From the NCBI GenBank assembly GCA_023138875.1, contig JAGLOO010000030.1:62001-126000 (forward strand): DNA of 64,000 nucleotides, written 5' to 3'. This DNA is from Bacteroidales bacterium. GTDB lineage: Bacteria > Bacteroidota > Bacteroidia > Bacteroidales > GCA-2748055. The notes beneath the pieces were generated by a model. The model saw nothing but the letters and a program-made list of their open reading frames with translations. It did not search any database and was not told where the DNA came from. Positions 55,684-64,000 of the stretch are shown piece by piece (positions within the stretch are counted from its first letter, which is position 1; each line of letters begins with the position of its first letter). The position numbers and the translations under genes were made by a program.

Positions 55684-56949
55684 CTATTGCTTTTCAATCA
55701 GGACAATTAATAACCAGAAAGGGAGATACATTAAGGGAGATAAGGTTATACTGGTCAATAACAAGATGAAAATTAGTGCAATACCTAACGTATTCGACCT
55801 GTTTCTCAGGAACCAGTTGACAAATAGACCAATGTAGGTCATTAGTCCAATGATTCCATAATCATAAAAGATTTCCAGGAAATTATTGTGAGGAGAGCCA
55901 TGCACATTCCCTACAGCCTGGCCAACTAATTCAGATGAATAGTGGCTGCCTCCTCCAATAAGCAATGTCTTGAAATTAGAAGCAATGAAGGTTTTAAATG
56001 ATTCTCTCCAAATGTATGTTCTATCTGATCCCGTATAGATTGACTCCTCCCTGAATCGATCAATTAGTGGTTCAAAGTACGATACTTTTGAGAAAGCAAT
56101 TCCAATTCCGATAATAAGTAATGCTATGATCAGGATATTTGTCAGAGAATTTGCTTTTCTAAAAACGATATATACAATTGGTAGGATTGCTACAAGAAAT
56201 GCGCTCCTTGATGCAAGCATTCCAAGGGTTACCATTCCCAGTATAAATGTCAGTAAATAGAATAGTCTAAAGATTAATTTCTCATCATGGGATTCAAAAA
56301 AATAGTAAAAGGAGATTACTATACCAATCGCTATTACACAGCCAAGATAATTTGGATCACTCCAGTACATCCTATCAACACCCTGGTTGGCTGCTGAATG
56401 AATGATAAAATCTTTAAAAAAAATAAGTCCATAGATTGAAAGGCAAAACGAGACTATTATAAAACCCACTTCCATAAGCCGAATTTCCTTCCAGTGGCTC
56501 ATAAGCTTAACAAGTAAAACGGATATAAGAAGTAGTTGTATGAACTCAAGTTTAAAAGCAGAATTAATGATATTGGAAAACACTACAACAACAAGTAGAA
56601 GAAATATTCCTGAATTTATCCTTGATGAGGATAATCCGAAATATAAATAGTAAATATATAAAGCTGCCACCAGGAGTAAATAGAAACTTGACTGTGAGGG
56701 AAGATAGCCAAATGGTGCAACTGAAAAAAGCCTTATGGTAGCAAATATGGTGATAAGCGCAGGAGCAATATAAGGGTATTTAAGCAAAGGCAATACAAAG
56801 CACGTTATAAAAGCCAGCCTAAATACAATATTTGGTTCAACCAAATTTCTATTAGTCCATGATAATGCAATCATCAGGAGAGCCAGATAATATATCCCGA
56901 ATAAAAGAATTGGCCTTTTATCTTCTATATCTTTTAGCAGGGCATTCAT
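55684..56949 (-). CDS. Wzy-like O-antigen polymerase/ligase (Wzy_C)
   Basis: 421 aa, about 11-12 hydrophobic helices. The C-terminal loop contains GGGSHYSSELVGQAVGNVHG then SPHNNFLEIFYDYGIIGL; the H-x2-N-x-x-LE pattern is the Wzy_C/O-antigen ligase signature (PF04932). It polymerises or ligates repeats at the periplasmic face. It directly follows the Wzx gene in transcription order. Confidence 0.85.
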   Translation of the reverse strand: MNALLKDIEDKRPILLFGIYYLALLMIALSWTNRNLVEPNIVFRLAFITCFVLPLLKYPYIAPALITIFATIRLFSVAPFGYLPSQSSFYLLLVAALYIYYLYFGLSSSRINSGIFLLLVVVVFSNIINSAFKLEFIQLLLISVLLVKLMSHWKEIRLMEVGFIIVSFCLSIYGLIFFKDFIIHSAANQGVDRMYWSDPNYLGCVIAIGIVISFYYFFESHDEKLIFRLFYLLTFILGMVTLGMLASRSAFLVAILPIVYIVFRKANSLTNILIIALLIIGIGIAFSKVSYFEPLIDRFREESIYTGSDRTYIWRESFKTFIASNFKTLLIGGGSHYSSELVGQAVGNVHGSPHNNFLEIFYDYGIIGLMTYIGLFVNWFLRNRSNTLGIALIFILLLTSITLSPLMYLPFWLLIVLIEKQ

Positions 56950-57003
56950 TATATTTTTCTATCGGTACATCCTGAAATAAAGATTCAACTTTTCCTGATA
57001 CTT

Positions 57004-58284
57004 TTAAACCGTCCTTCTCCTGAGAAATATCCTGAATATCGAAAGATGAGCAAGGTAAAACAGAGCACCTGAAATAATCTTACCAATAACAGCCCCATCC
57101 AGTCCGTATAGTTTTATGAGGAAATAAACAATTGGCAGGCTAATTAGCAGACCAGCCATGGAAGAATAAAAATTCAAATTGAATTTGCCATAGCCCATCA
57201 ATGCTATTCCTTTCATCATATTCAGATACATCAGGGTCCCCCCCACACTGAGATAAATAAAGTATCCGATGGATAAATCGTATTTTCCGGAGAATGCAAA
57301 TCTAATAAATGGTGGAACCAACACAATACCCAGAATACATATAACGATCCATACCAGATGATTCATTTGGTTATATTTCTTATATGTTTTCCACCAGCTG
57401 ATGTAGCTTTCTGATTTGCTGGAAAAATATGGAAATGCTACCTGCTGAATACTTGCCTGGAAGATCCCATAACCACTAAGCAAAGTAATGGCAAACATAT
57501 AATAACCTACATCACCCCTGTCCTCAACCAGATAGTTAATGAAATAGATATCCATCGTATTAAGAAGCATATAGGCAAGGTTTGCGAGTAGCGCAAACCT
57601 TGCAAATCTCCACATATCTGCGAGGAAGGTAAAGTTAAACTTCATTTTCAGGAGTTTTTTTACAAAGCCAAGCAACCCTCGCTTTAAGGAAAAAACAGAC
57701 AAGAATCCGGTTATCGAAATAATTGCAACATATCCTTCAAGTTGATACAGATAAGTTGCACCGATAATTAAACCAACACTTACCAGTTTTACTACCAGCT
57801 GGATCTTGGCCATTTTCTTCAAATCCTTCATGGCTTGGTAATAAGCCACCTGCATCGATTGTATATTTGTTGGTAATAAGAACAACGCATAATAGGGAAA
57901 TAGAGAAGTTATTACCGGATCATTTGAAACTAATCCGGTGTTCGCTAAAACGTACAATAAAAGGTACAGCAATATAAAGGATAGTGATGCAACCAGCATG
58001 GACAGGTGCAGCATATCTGATATTTCTTCCATCGAGCGCTTATCAGAAGCCATCTTAACAAGGGATACATTAAATCCAAATCCACCGATCAAAGCACTTA
58101 GTCCAATATAAACCTGCATGATCTTAATCCTACCAATATCTTCAGGTTCAAGGATACCTGCAACAAATAACTGGGAGCCAAATCCGACAATATAGATCAA
58201 TCCTTTGGCGGTGAAAAGATGGAAAAAGCCCTTTTCCCCAACATTTTTAACTTCTGCTAAGCACTTATTGATAAAGGCCTTCAT
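57004..58284 (-). CDS. Wzx-type polysaccharide flippase
   Basis: 426 aa, about 12 helices. FHLFTAKGLIYIVGFGSQLF, ILEPEDIGRIKIMQVYIGLS and GGFGFNVSLVKMASD match the MOP polysaccharide exporter family. It flips lipid-linked repeats for the distal assembly set. Only distantly similar to the flippase at 40535-41914, unlike the closely paralogous beta-helix and Wzc partners. Confidence 0.85.
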   Translation of the reverse strand: MKAFINKCLAEVKNVGEKGFFHLFTAKGLIYIVGFGSQLFVAGILEPEDIGRIKIMQVYIGLSALIGGFGFNVSLVKMASDKRSMEEISDMLHLSMLVASLSFILLYLLLYVLANTGLVSNDPVITSLFPYYALFLLPTNIQSMQVAYYQAMKDLKKMAKIQLVVKLVSVGLIIGATYLYQLEGYVAIISITGFLSVFSLKRGLLGFVKKLLKMKFNFTFLADMWRFARFALLANLAYMLLNTMDIYFINYLVEDRGDVGYYMFAITLLSGYGIFQASIQQVAFPYFSSKSESYISWWKTYKKYNQMNHLVWIVICILGIVLVPPFIRFAFSGKYDLSIGYFIYLSVGGTLMYLNMMKGIALMGYGKFNLNFYSSMAGLLISLPIVYFLIKLYGLDGAVIGKIISGALFYLAHLSIFRIFLRRRTV

Positions 58285-58348
58285 TTAATACATTGTCCCG
58301 GAAAATCAAGAAAGTCCGCAATTACAGGAATTCACCGGTGCAAATCAT

Positions 58349-61111
58349 TTAAACGATAATTAGCTTCATTAGACTATAACTATAACTTTCAATTCCCCTA
58401 ATTAGGATGATATAAGGACCTTTTGAAAGTGAGGAGACATCAATTTTTTTTGACCTTAGTGATGTTTGCTCCTCATATACCGTTCTGCCAGATATATCGA
58501 TGATCGTGATGGTTTTATTACTGTTATCATTTGTAATAATATCGATCATATAGCTGGCGGGATTTGGATAGACCAGTGCATACAGAACGGGCTTTATTGA
58601 CGGATTAATCCCATAATAGTCTTCTGATACTCTGAATAAAACTAATGAGCTGAATGGCTGAAGTATAAAATTATGGTACTTATCACCCCTTGCATCAATA
58701 TAGAACTGATCATCGTAATAATTTGAACTTGTATTCACGGGGTTATACACAAATGACAGAGAATCCTCAATATTTGCCAGTTGGACAGTAGCTTCATACA
58801 GTTCCACATTATCCATCCAATAAGAGTTCGCATCTTCTAAAATTGTAAAATCAACCGTCGCACTTGCTGCTCCCATATCAGGTGAAAATAGCAATTCATA
58901 CTCTTTTCTATCAGTTCCTATTAGAGCCACCTGGGAAGATGCAAGAACATTACCTGGTGAATTATAGTTACGTAAGAGCATCGACACCTTTCCATCTGGT
59001 TGGGAGGAAAGCATTGAAAACCTCAGAACATAATCTTGATCAGCTGAAACATCACTAACTGCAGTGATTGCAGCCAGGAAACCATCAGCATTCCCGGATA
59101 AACCATTGAATTTAAGCTTCATGCTTCCCTGATCCAGTATTCCTGTATTATCCCATGAAATCAGACAATTATTATAATTGGAAACACATGTCCATCCAGA
59201 AATGTCCTGGCCAAAATTGCCATTTGGAATCTTATCAGAATCAACTGACTCCACAGAAAAGCTGGAGATTTCTTTAGGACTGACGGATGAGTTTAGATCA
59301 TAATTATAGTTGTTTTGCCACTTGCTAAGATCAAGTAAATCGACCTCATTTCCCGAGCTTTCGTCAATCTTCAAAACGCGTATGGTCTCCTCTTCATTAA
59401 TTGGTCTGCAATAATGATTGTTATTGAATGAACCGAACTGGGATATTTTACTCTTATCAACTACCCGGAAATCAGCAACCAGTTGACTACCAAGCCTGGA
59501 AAAGAAAATATTGTTCTCTACAACGCAATTTGTTATGGGGAACTCCACAAAAACAGGATCATGAGCGAATACCAGTTGAGTGCCATTGTTATAACTCGTA
59601 TTCCCTATGATAGAGATATTGTTTGAATTGTGTATATATATGCCAAAACTCACGCAATTTGCAACTGTATTATCCAGTATCATGGCGTTGTTTGAACGAT
59701 CATCCATATAAATTCCCTCTGCCAATAATAATGCAGGATATCTCGTACCATGACCAGCTCCTATACCATTTATGACAATGTTTTTCTCAATGAACCTATT
59801 TGAGTATATGGTATTTCCATCACCACCAGTATATATTCCTCCACCATCGTCAAGTGTAATACAAAAATGCGAAATATTGTTTTTCTTAATGCTAATGTCA
59901 TTGCCCGTGAAGTATATACCATTATAACCCACACTATCAATTCTGTTTAATTCGCAGGTGATATCAGTTCCTTCAAAATAAATACCAGTATATTGAGTCC
60001 CTGCTGAATATATCCAGGTGTAATTAACTCCCATCCCTGCTCGTAACCCAATATCAAAAAGATCATTGTCTTTCACTTGAACTTTATGACAGGCATCAAA
60101 TGTAATTCCTTTACTATTTGATTGCCTGATTGTATTTCCTATAATGGAAACATCGGTGCAACTTAAGAAATGAGCCCCATCATTACCAGAATCAGAAATA
60201 AGGTTGTTGCAAATAATTATGTTTTCTGATGACTCGATAAGTATTGCATGATTTGACGAACCTCTGAATTCCAGTTGAGATATTTCAAAATCGTGCTGAT
60301 TCCTGGTTACAAATATTGATGAATATGAGGTCACTTCTGTATTCATTGTATTGGGATCAAGTGATTGATATATATACAGTTTAGAATTTGATTGATCGAA
60401 ATACCATTCACCATTCCTGTCCAGAGTATTCAAATGGTTCTGTATAAAAAACCCATAATCATCCAGTATTTCATGCTTGGTAGGTTTCGGAAATTGCAAT
60501 TCATTGCTCTCATGAGACTGTATGGGAACTCTGTCTAAATAGTATCTCTTTGTACGCAATACTGCATCACCTCCACTCCAATCTGGAGTGGGGTGGAGTG
60601 AATTACTAAGAATGACAGTCCTACCACCATGAGCATCGATGTTAAGATATCCACTATTGGGATCATCGGCATTTGGATATCGACCAATCTGCTGCGAAAT
60701 ACCATTGATAAAAAAGTTTGTTACTGCTGTATCTATTGATGGACAATCAGCACTCCAGATATTGCCTCCTGCATGGGCCCATTCAGTAATTGGTCTGGTA
60801 CCTTTTATAATTGGAACCGGACCACTACCATAGGCGCTAAAGACGAGTTTACTGTTTAATGATCCGGAACAAGTGAGAACGATTTGACCGGTGAATGTAT
60901 CTCCTCTTTTAAACAATATTGAATCTCCGGGCATGAGAAGATCCATTGATACATTCAAATGATCTAATGTTTTCCAGGGACTATTGGGATTCTGTGCCTC
61001 ACCAACAGAATGATTATCATTTCCATTCGAGCTGGAAAAATAGTAAGTCTTGGAGGACGATTCCAATAAGAACAAAAACAAAGATGCAACAATGAGTGCC
61101 AGTTTTCTCAT
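58349..61111 (-). CDS. T9SS-secreted right-handed beta-helix protein with carbohydrate-binding module
   Basis: 920 aa. Signal peptide KLALIVASLFLFLLESSS, then KTYYFSSSNGNDNHSVGEAQ and GDSILFKRGDTFTGQIVLTC. The beta-helix (about 265-525) contains the same TLDDGGGIYTG motif and IYMDDRSNNAMILDNTVANC as the paralogue at 37254-39983. CBM4/9-like region about 630-770 (YWMDNVELYEA) and a C-terminal T9SS type A sorting domain (VYPNPASYMIDI, ISGRTVYEE, LSKGPYIILIRG). Predicted cell-surface protein. Inverting mannuronan epimerases and pectate lyases share the fold, so either lyase or epimerase activity on the exported glycan is plausible. It lies between Wzc and Wzx. Confidence 0.8.
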   Translation of the reverse strand: MRKLALIVASLFLFLLESSSKTYYFSSSNGNDNHSVGEAQNPNSPWKTLDHLNVSMDLLMPGDSILFKRGDTFTGQIVLTCSGSLNSKLVFSAYGSGPVPIIKGTRPITEWAHAGGNIWSADCPSIDTAVTNFFINGISQQIGRYPNADDPNSGYLNIDAHGGRTVILSNSLHPTPDWSGGDAVLRTKRYYLDRVPIQSHESNELQFPKPTKHEILDDYGFFIQNHLNTLDRNGEWYFDQSNSKLYIYQSLDPNTMNTEVTSYSSIFVTRNQHDFEISQLEFRGSSNHAILIESSENIIICNNLISDSGNDGAHFLSCTDVSIIGNTIRQSNSKGITFDACHKVQVKDNDLFDIGLRAGMGVNYTWIYSAGTQYTGIYFEGTDITCELNRIDSVGYNGIYFTGNDISIKKNNISHFCITLDDGGGIYTGGDGNTIYSNRFIEKNIVINGIGAGHGTRYPALLLAEGIYMDDRSNNAMILDNTVANCVSFGIYIHNSNNISIIGNTSYNNGTQLVFAHDPVFVEFPITNCVVENNIFFSRLGSQLVADFRVVDKSKISQFGSFNNNHYCRPINEEETIRVLKIDESSGNEVDLLDLSKWQNNYNYDLNSSVSPKEISSFSVESVDSDKIPNGNFGQDISGWTCVSNYNNCLISWDNTGILDQGSMKLKFNGLSGNADGFLAAITAVSDVSADQDYVLRFSMLSSQPDGKVSMLLRNYNSPGNVLASSQVALIGTDRKEYELLFSPDMGAASATVDFTILEDANSYWMDNVELYEATVQLANIEDSLSFVYNPVNTSSNYYDDQFYIDARGDKYHNFILQPFSSLVLFRVSEDYYGINPSIKPVLYALVYPNPASYMIDIITNDNSNKTITIIDISGRTVYEEQTSLRSKKIDVSSLSKGPYIILIRGIESYSYSLMKLIIV

Positions 61112-61178
61112 ACGGAGCTTCTATAATTTCTCAACTAATGCACAAAATAAAGAATCCTCCTAACAGCTCCAATTACTT

Positions 61179-63518
61179 TTACTTCTTTTTAGTGCTATAG
61201 TTATACTTGTACTTATAGGCAGAACTGTAAGCGCCTTTGGTTGCTTTTACATCATTCACAATTATACTGAGGTGATTGATTCCGATAGCATCAAGCTCTG
61301 CGAGTGTTGCCTCAAGAGGACCTTTCATGGATTTTCCGCTCCTCACTATCAGGATGGTAGCATCGGCAATGGCAGCAAGTGGATAGCTGTCAGAAACCGT
61401 TCCTATGGGAGCACTATCCACAACGATATAGCTGTATTTCTTTCTAAGCTCGTTAAACATCTGCACTGTTCTCTCTGAGTCTATTAATTCTGCAGGGTTT
61501 GGTGGAATAGGGCCTGCCGGAATCACATCTAAATTGTCATAATTCGTTTTGTAAAGAATATCTTTCAATGGATCATTACCAATCAAATAAGTGGATACCC
61601 CTATCTCATCGTTCAATCCAAAATCAGGTGAGATTTTTGGTCGACGCAGATCAAAACCCACAAGCACTGTTGATTTGCCAGTAAGACTGTAAGCTGAGGC
61701 CAGATTTAAAGCTGTGAATGATTTACCTTCATTAGGAATGGAAGAGGAAACCAATACCACAGGATTCTTAGTATCCAGTGTGAAATATTGCATGCGGGCA
61801 CGCAGGGTCCTGAAGGCATCGGCTACCTGCGATTGTGATTCATTCAGCACAACAGTTTGATAATCCAGCTTCAGATGAGGAATATGTCCTGCAACGGGCA
61901 AATTTGTAAGAGACTTCAGATCCTCTTCAGTGTTGATCTTTGTGTTAAGGGTATCAATAACCAATAGTGTTACAAATGGAATCCCCAACCCCAGAAGTAT
62001 GGCCATAAGATAAACCATAGCGATATTGGGCGATATTGGCATGAGCTGCACCCTCGCCGGGTCAATCAACTCATTGTCTGGCTTATTGGAAGCTTTCTGG
62101 ATCTGAGCTTCTGCCCTTTGCTGAAGAAGAAAAGTGTACAATACATTGTTCAGATTAAACTTACGTTCTATACCTAAAAGCTGACGCTCTTTCACTGGTA
62201 ATCCGGCTGCCTTCACATTCAAGCGCCTGATTTGTGAACTGTTTTCATCCATAGCCATCTTATTGGCCCGTATGATCCCCAGCAAGGTCTCTCTTATACT
62301 CTGTTTTGTATTTCTTATTTTTAATTCAAGCTGGGACTGTAGAGGGTTTCTTTCACCCACACCACTGCTAAAATACTCCGCTTGTGTGGTTGAAAGTTCC
62401 TGCATAAGCCGGGCAAGAAGAGGATCTGAAATACCCATGGTTGCCGGAGAGATAGGTACTTCCTTATTGCTTTCTTTTGAAAGGTATTCTGTAAGATATT
62501 CGAAATAGTTCGATTCCAGCTGTAACCTGGCTTTCTCATTTTCAAGTTCCATTGCCTGATCTAAAATCTGTTCTGCCTGGATTGATACATCCATGATCCT
62601 GTTCCTGGAGCGGAATTCCTGAAGTGCATTTTCTGTAATCATCAGTGAATCTGATACATCCACCAGTTGTTCATCAATAAAGGCAATGATCCGGTTGGCC
62701 TCATGATTTTTCTTCTCCAGATTGCTGGCCAGGAATACATCTGTGAGTTTAGAAAGAAACATCAAGTCTTTGATCTTGTTAGTCCCCTCAAGACTTAATC
62801 TGATCACACTACCTTCTCTTGAAAACTTGTCTATTTTAAGTCGTTGCCGATAATAGTCAGTCAGGGTTTCATTATTAAGGAATTTAAAGTAAATCTTATT
62901 TGATGGCATCCGATCTGGAAAAAGTGTGGGATCTGGTACAACATTGACAGATGCTCCCATGAAATCAATTTTACTTCCAAACGACACCACGGTATCAACT
63001 GTCCCCATTGGTTTCTTATGATATGAAAGCTTAAAAGACCTGCCTTCCTTCATATCTATGGAAAACTCCCTGTTATGTATGATTTCTGAATTAGAATAAG
63101 GGATTACGTCTATTGGGTGGTATGGATAATATGAAACTCGTTTAAACAGGCCTTTCCTATAATAATCAATCTTAAAGGACAATTCATCCAGTGCTTTATT
63201 GATCATTGACCAGGACGATAGTATTTGAATCTGGTTATCAAGATTCTGGGCACCTGCTTGCAAACCAAAACCCTGCAGCATACTTTCAGTGTCTGGAATA
63301 CCCCTGGAACCACCTTCTTCAATTAAAATAGTTGAACTCACTAGGTAGATCGGAATGGTATACTTATTATAAACAGTTGCACAAGTGCCGGCAACTATAA
63401 GTGAAATCAAGAATAGGTGCCACTTAGACAGAATCAACTTCAGGATCTTACCCAAATTGATAATATCCGGCTGTTTTCGGGAGATGGTTTGATTTGAGTC
63501 AGAGGGATGTGGTTGCAT
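61179..63518 (-). CDS. wzc: Wzc-like polysaccharide co-polymerase / tyrosine kinase
   Basis: 779 aa, same plan as the paralogue at 42821-45166. N-terminal helix (about 31-50), long periplasmic coiled region (NHEANRIIAFIDEQLVDVSD), second helix about 500-525, then BY-kinase with PNEGKS Walker A, VLVGFDLRRP, YIVVDSAPIGTVSD and a C-terminal Tyr cluster (YSSAYKYKYNYSTKKK). Works with the Wza-like porin encoded just upstream (57-bp gap) and Wzy. Confidence 0.9.
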   Translation of the reverse strand: MQPHPSDSNQTISRKQPDIINLGKILKLILSKWHLFLISLIVAGTCATVYNKYTIPIYLVSSTILIEEGGSRGIPDTESMLQGFGLQAGAQNLDNQIQILSSWSMINKALDELSFKIDYYRKGLFKRVSYYPYHPIDVIPYSNSEIIHNREFSIDMKEGRSFKLSYHKKPMGTVDTVVSFGSKIDFMGASVNVVPDPTLFPDRMPSNKIYFKFLNNETLTDYYRQRLKIDKFSREGSVIRLSLEGTNKIKDLMFLSKLTDVFLASNLEKKNHEANRIIAFIDEQLVDVSDSLMITENALQEFRSRNRIMDVSIQAEQILDQAMELENEKARLQLESNYFEYLTEYLSKESNKEVPISPATMGISDPLLARLMQELSTTQAEYFSSGVGERNPLQSQLELKIRNTKQSIRETLLGIIRANKMAMDENSSQIRRLNVKAAGLPVKERQLLGIERKFNLNNVLYTFLLQQRAEAQIQKASNKPDNELIDPARVQLMPISPNIAMVYLMAILLGLGIPFVTLLVIDTLNTKINTEEDLKSLTNLPVAGHIPHLKLDYQTVVLNESQSQVADAFRTLRARMQYFTLDTKNPVVLVSSSIPNEGKSFTALNLASAYSLTGKSTVLVGFDLRRPKISPDFGLNDEIGVSTYLIGNDPLKDILYKTNYDNLDVIPAGPIPPNPAELIDSERTVQMFNELRKKYSYIVVDSAPIGTVSDSYPLAAIADATILIVRSGKSMKGPLEATLAELDAIGINHLSIIVNDVKATKGAYSSAYKYKYNYSTKKK

Positions 63519-63574
63519 TTGTTTAAAGTCTGTTACTAAAGTCTTTTATGAAATAATCTAAGTTCTATATACAA

Positions 63575-64000
63575 TTACTGCAATACGTTATATAAGAGAA
63601 TGGCTGTGGTAACCGTTGATAGTATCAATACGTATGGAAAAGTACTCATCTGAAAGAATTTCCCCTTAAAAGGTTGTGCATATATCACATCATTGGGAAG
63701 AATATAGAAGAATTCTGAATCAACGATTTTGATATCCGTAAGATCAAATTCCTTAACAATTGAGCCATCCGATGTATTGCGAATAATTTGCACCTTATAC
63801 CGATTACTGAAATCACCCATATCACCTGCCATTGCAAGTGCTTGGAAGACATTTAATTGTTCTTTGTAGATAGGATATCTACCAGGTTGGCGTACCTCAC
63901 CAAGAATACTCACATAGTTATTTACTAGTTTAACAGTGATCGCAGCATCTGAAACATAATCATCCAGTATCTCCTGCAGAATTACTTTTACCTCCGGCAA
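63575..64000 (-). CDS. Wza-like polysaccharide export protein, C-terminal part (partial)
   Basis: The last 141 residues of a gene that runs off the right edge; no start is visible. An SLBB/Wza-type domain reads VSILGEVRQPGRYPIYKEQL then NVFQALAMAGDMGDFSNRYK, followed by DSEFFYILPNDVIYAQPFKG and a C-terminal hydrophobic helix (FPYVLILSTVTTAILLYNVL), as in outer-membrane export channels of Bacteroidota. It would be the first visible gene of the leftward transcript. Confidence 0.85.
   Translation of the reverse strand: MPEVKVILQEILDDYVSDAAITVKLVNNYVSILGEVRQPGRYPIYKEQLNVFQALAMAGDMGDFSNRYKVQIIRNTSDGSIVKEFDLTDIKIVDSEFFYILPNDVIYAQPFKGKFFQMSTFPYVLILSTVTTAILLYNVLQ

Noticed and set aside
60570-60600. 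Strong hairpin (CCACTCCA, short loop, TGGAGTGG)
   Set aside because: It lies inside the beta-helix coding sequence, encoding a normal stretch conserved in the paralogue, so it is probably incidental.

Overview
This 64 kb window comes from a member of the Bacteroidota, most likely a free-living or sediment Bacteroidales or Marinilabiliales-type bacterium. The evidence is three secreted proteins with C-terminal type IX secretion (T9SS) sorting domains, a PorE-like TPR/beta-propeller/OmpA lipoprotein-type gene with two paralogues, the short Bacteroidota form of AMP nucleosidase, and a few TAnnTTTG-type -7 promoter elements. No rRNA, tRNA or CRISPR array was seen.

Bases 1-14,400 are ordinary, GC-richer core genome, mostly on the + strand. 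In order: the 3' end of lysA, a glycosyltransferase fused to a degenerate phosphoglycosyltransferase, three PD40 beta-propeller proteins in a row, a GNAT acetyltransferase, an orphan HsdR-N nuclease-like gene (-), AMP nucleosidase, DNA polymerase III delta, a rhomboid protease, a GmhB-like phosphatase, YqgE (-), a NhaC antiporter and a small cysteine-rich membrane protein.

Bases 14,400-64,000 are one long AT-richer exopolysaccharide/O-antigen region. Every intact gene lies on the - strand, so transcription runs from the Wza-like exporter at the right edge towards the PglF-like dehydratase at 14.4 kb. It contains two Wzx/Wzy/Wzc assembly sets. The distal set (45-64 kb) is Wza, Wzc, a T9SS beta-helix protein, Wzx, Wzy, four glycosyltransferases, a hexapeptide acetyltransferase, a phosphoglycosyltransferase, an ATP-grasp ligase, an aminotransferase, an asparagine-synthetase-like protein and a ChbG-type deacetylase. 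The proximal set (14-45 kb) is Wzc, Wzx, a paralogous T9SS beta-helix protein, Wzy, several GT4 enzymes, a heparinase II/III-like protein, two FemAB-like proteins, a PglC-like transferase, a double PglD-like acetyltransferase, a PglE-like aminotransferase, a NeuD-like acetyltransferase, a dockerin-like T9SS protein and the PglF-like dehydratase. The PglF, PglE, PglD and PglC homologues suggest that one glycan starts from a diacetylated 4-amino sugar such as N,N'-diacetylbacillosamine.

The proximal set is littered with debris: decayed pieces of six IS families (IS66, IS21, IS3, IS5, ISAs1, IS110), plus fragments of glycosyltransferase, heparinase, Wzc and perhaps epimerase genes. The most interesting points are: two surface-secreted beta-helix proteins built into the two assembly modules; an apparent tandem duplication of a GT4-heparinase pair followed by reciprocal loss; a head-to-tail double PglD enzyme; and an internally deleted ISAs1 copy with recognisable terminal repeats and target duplication.
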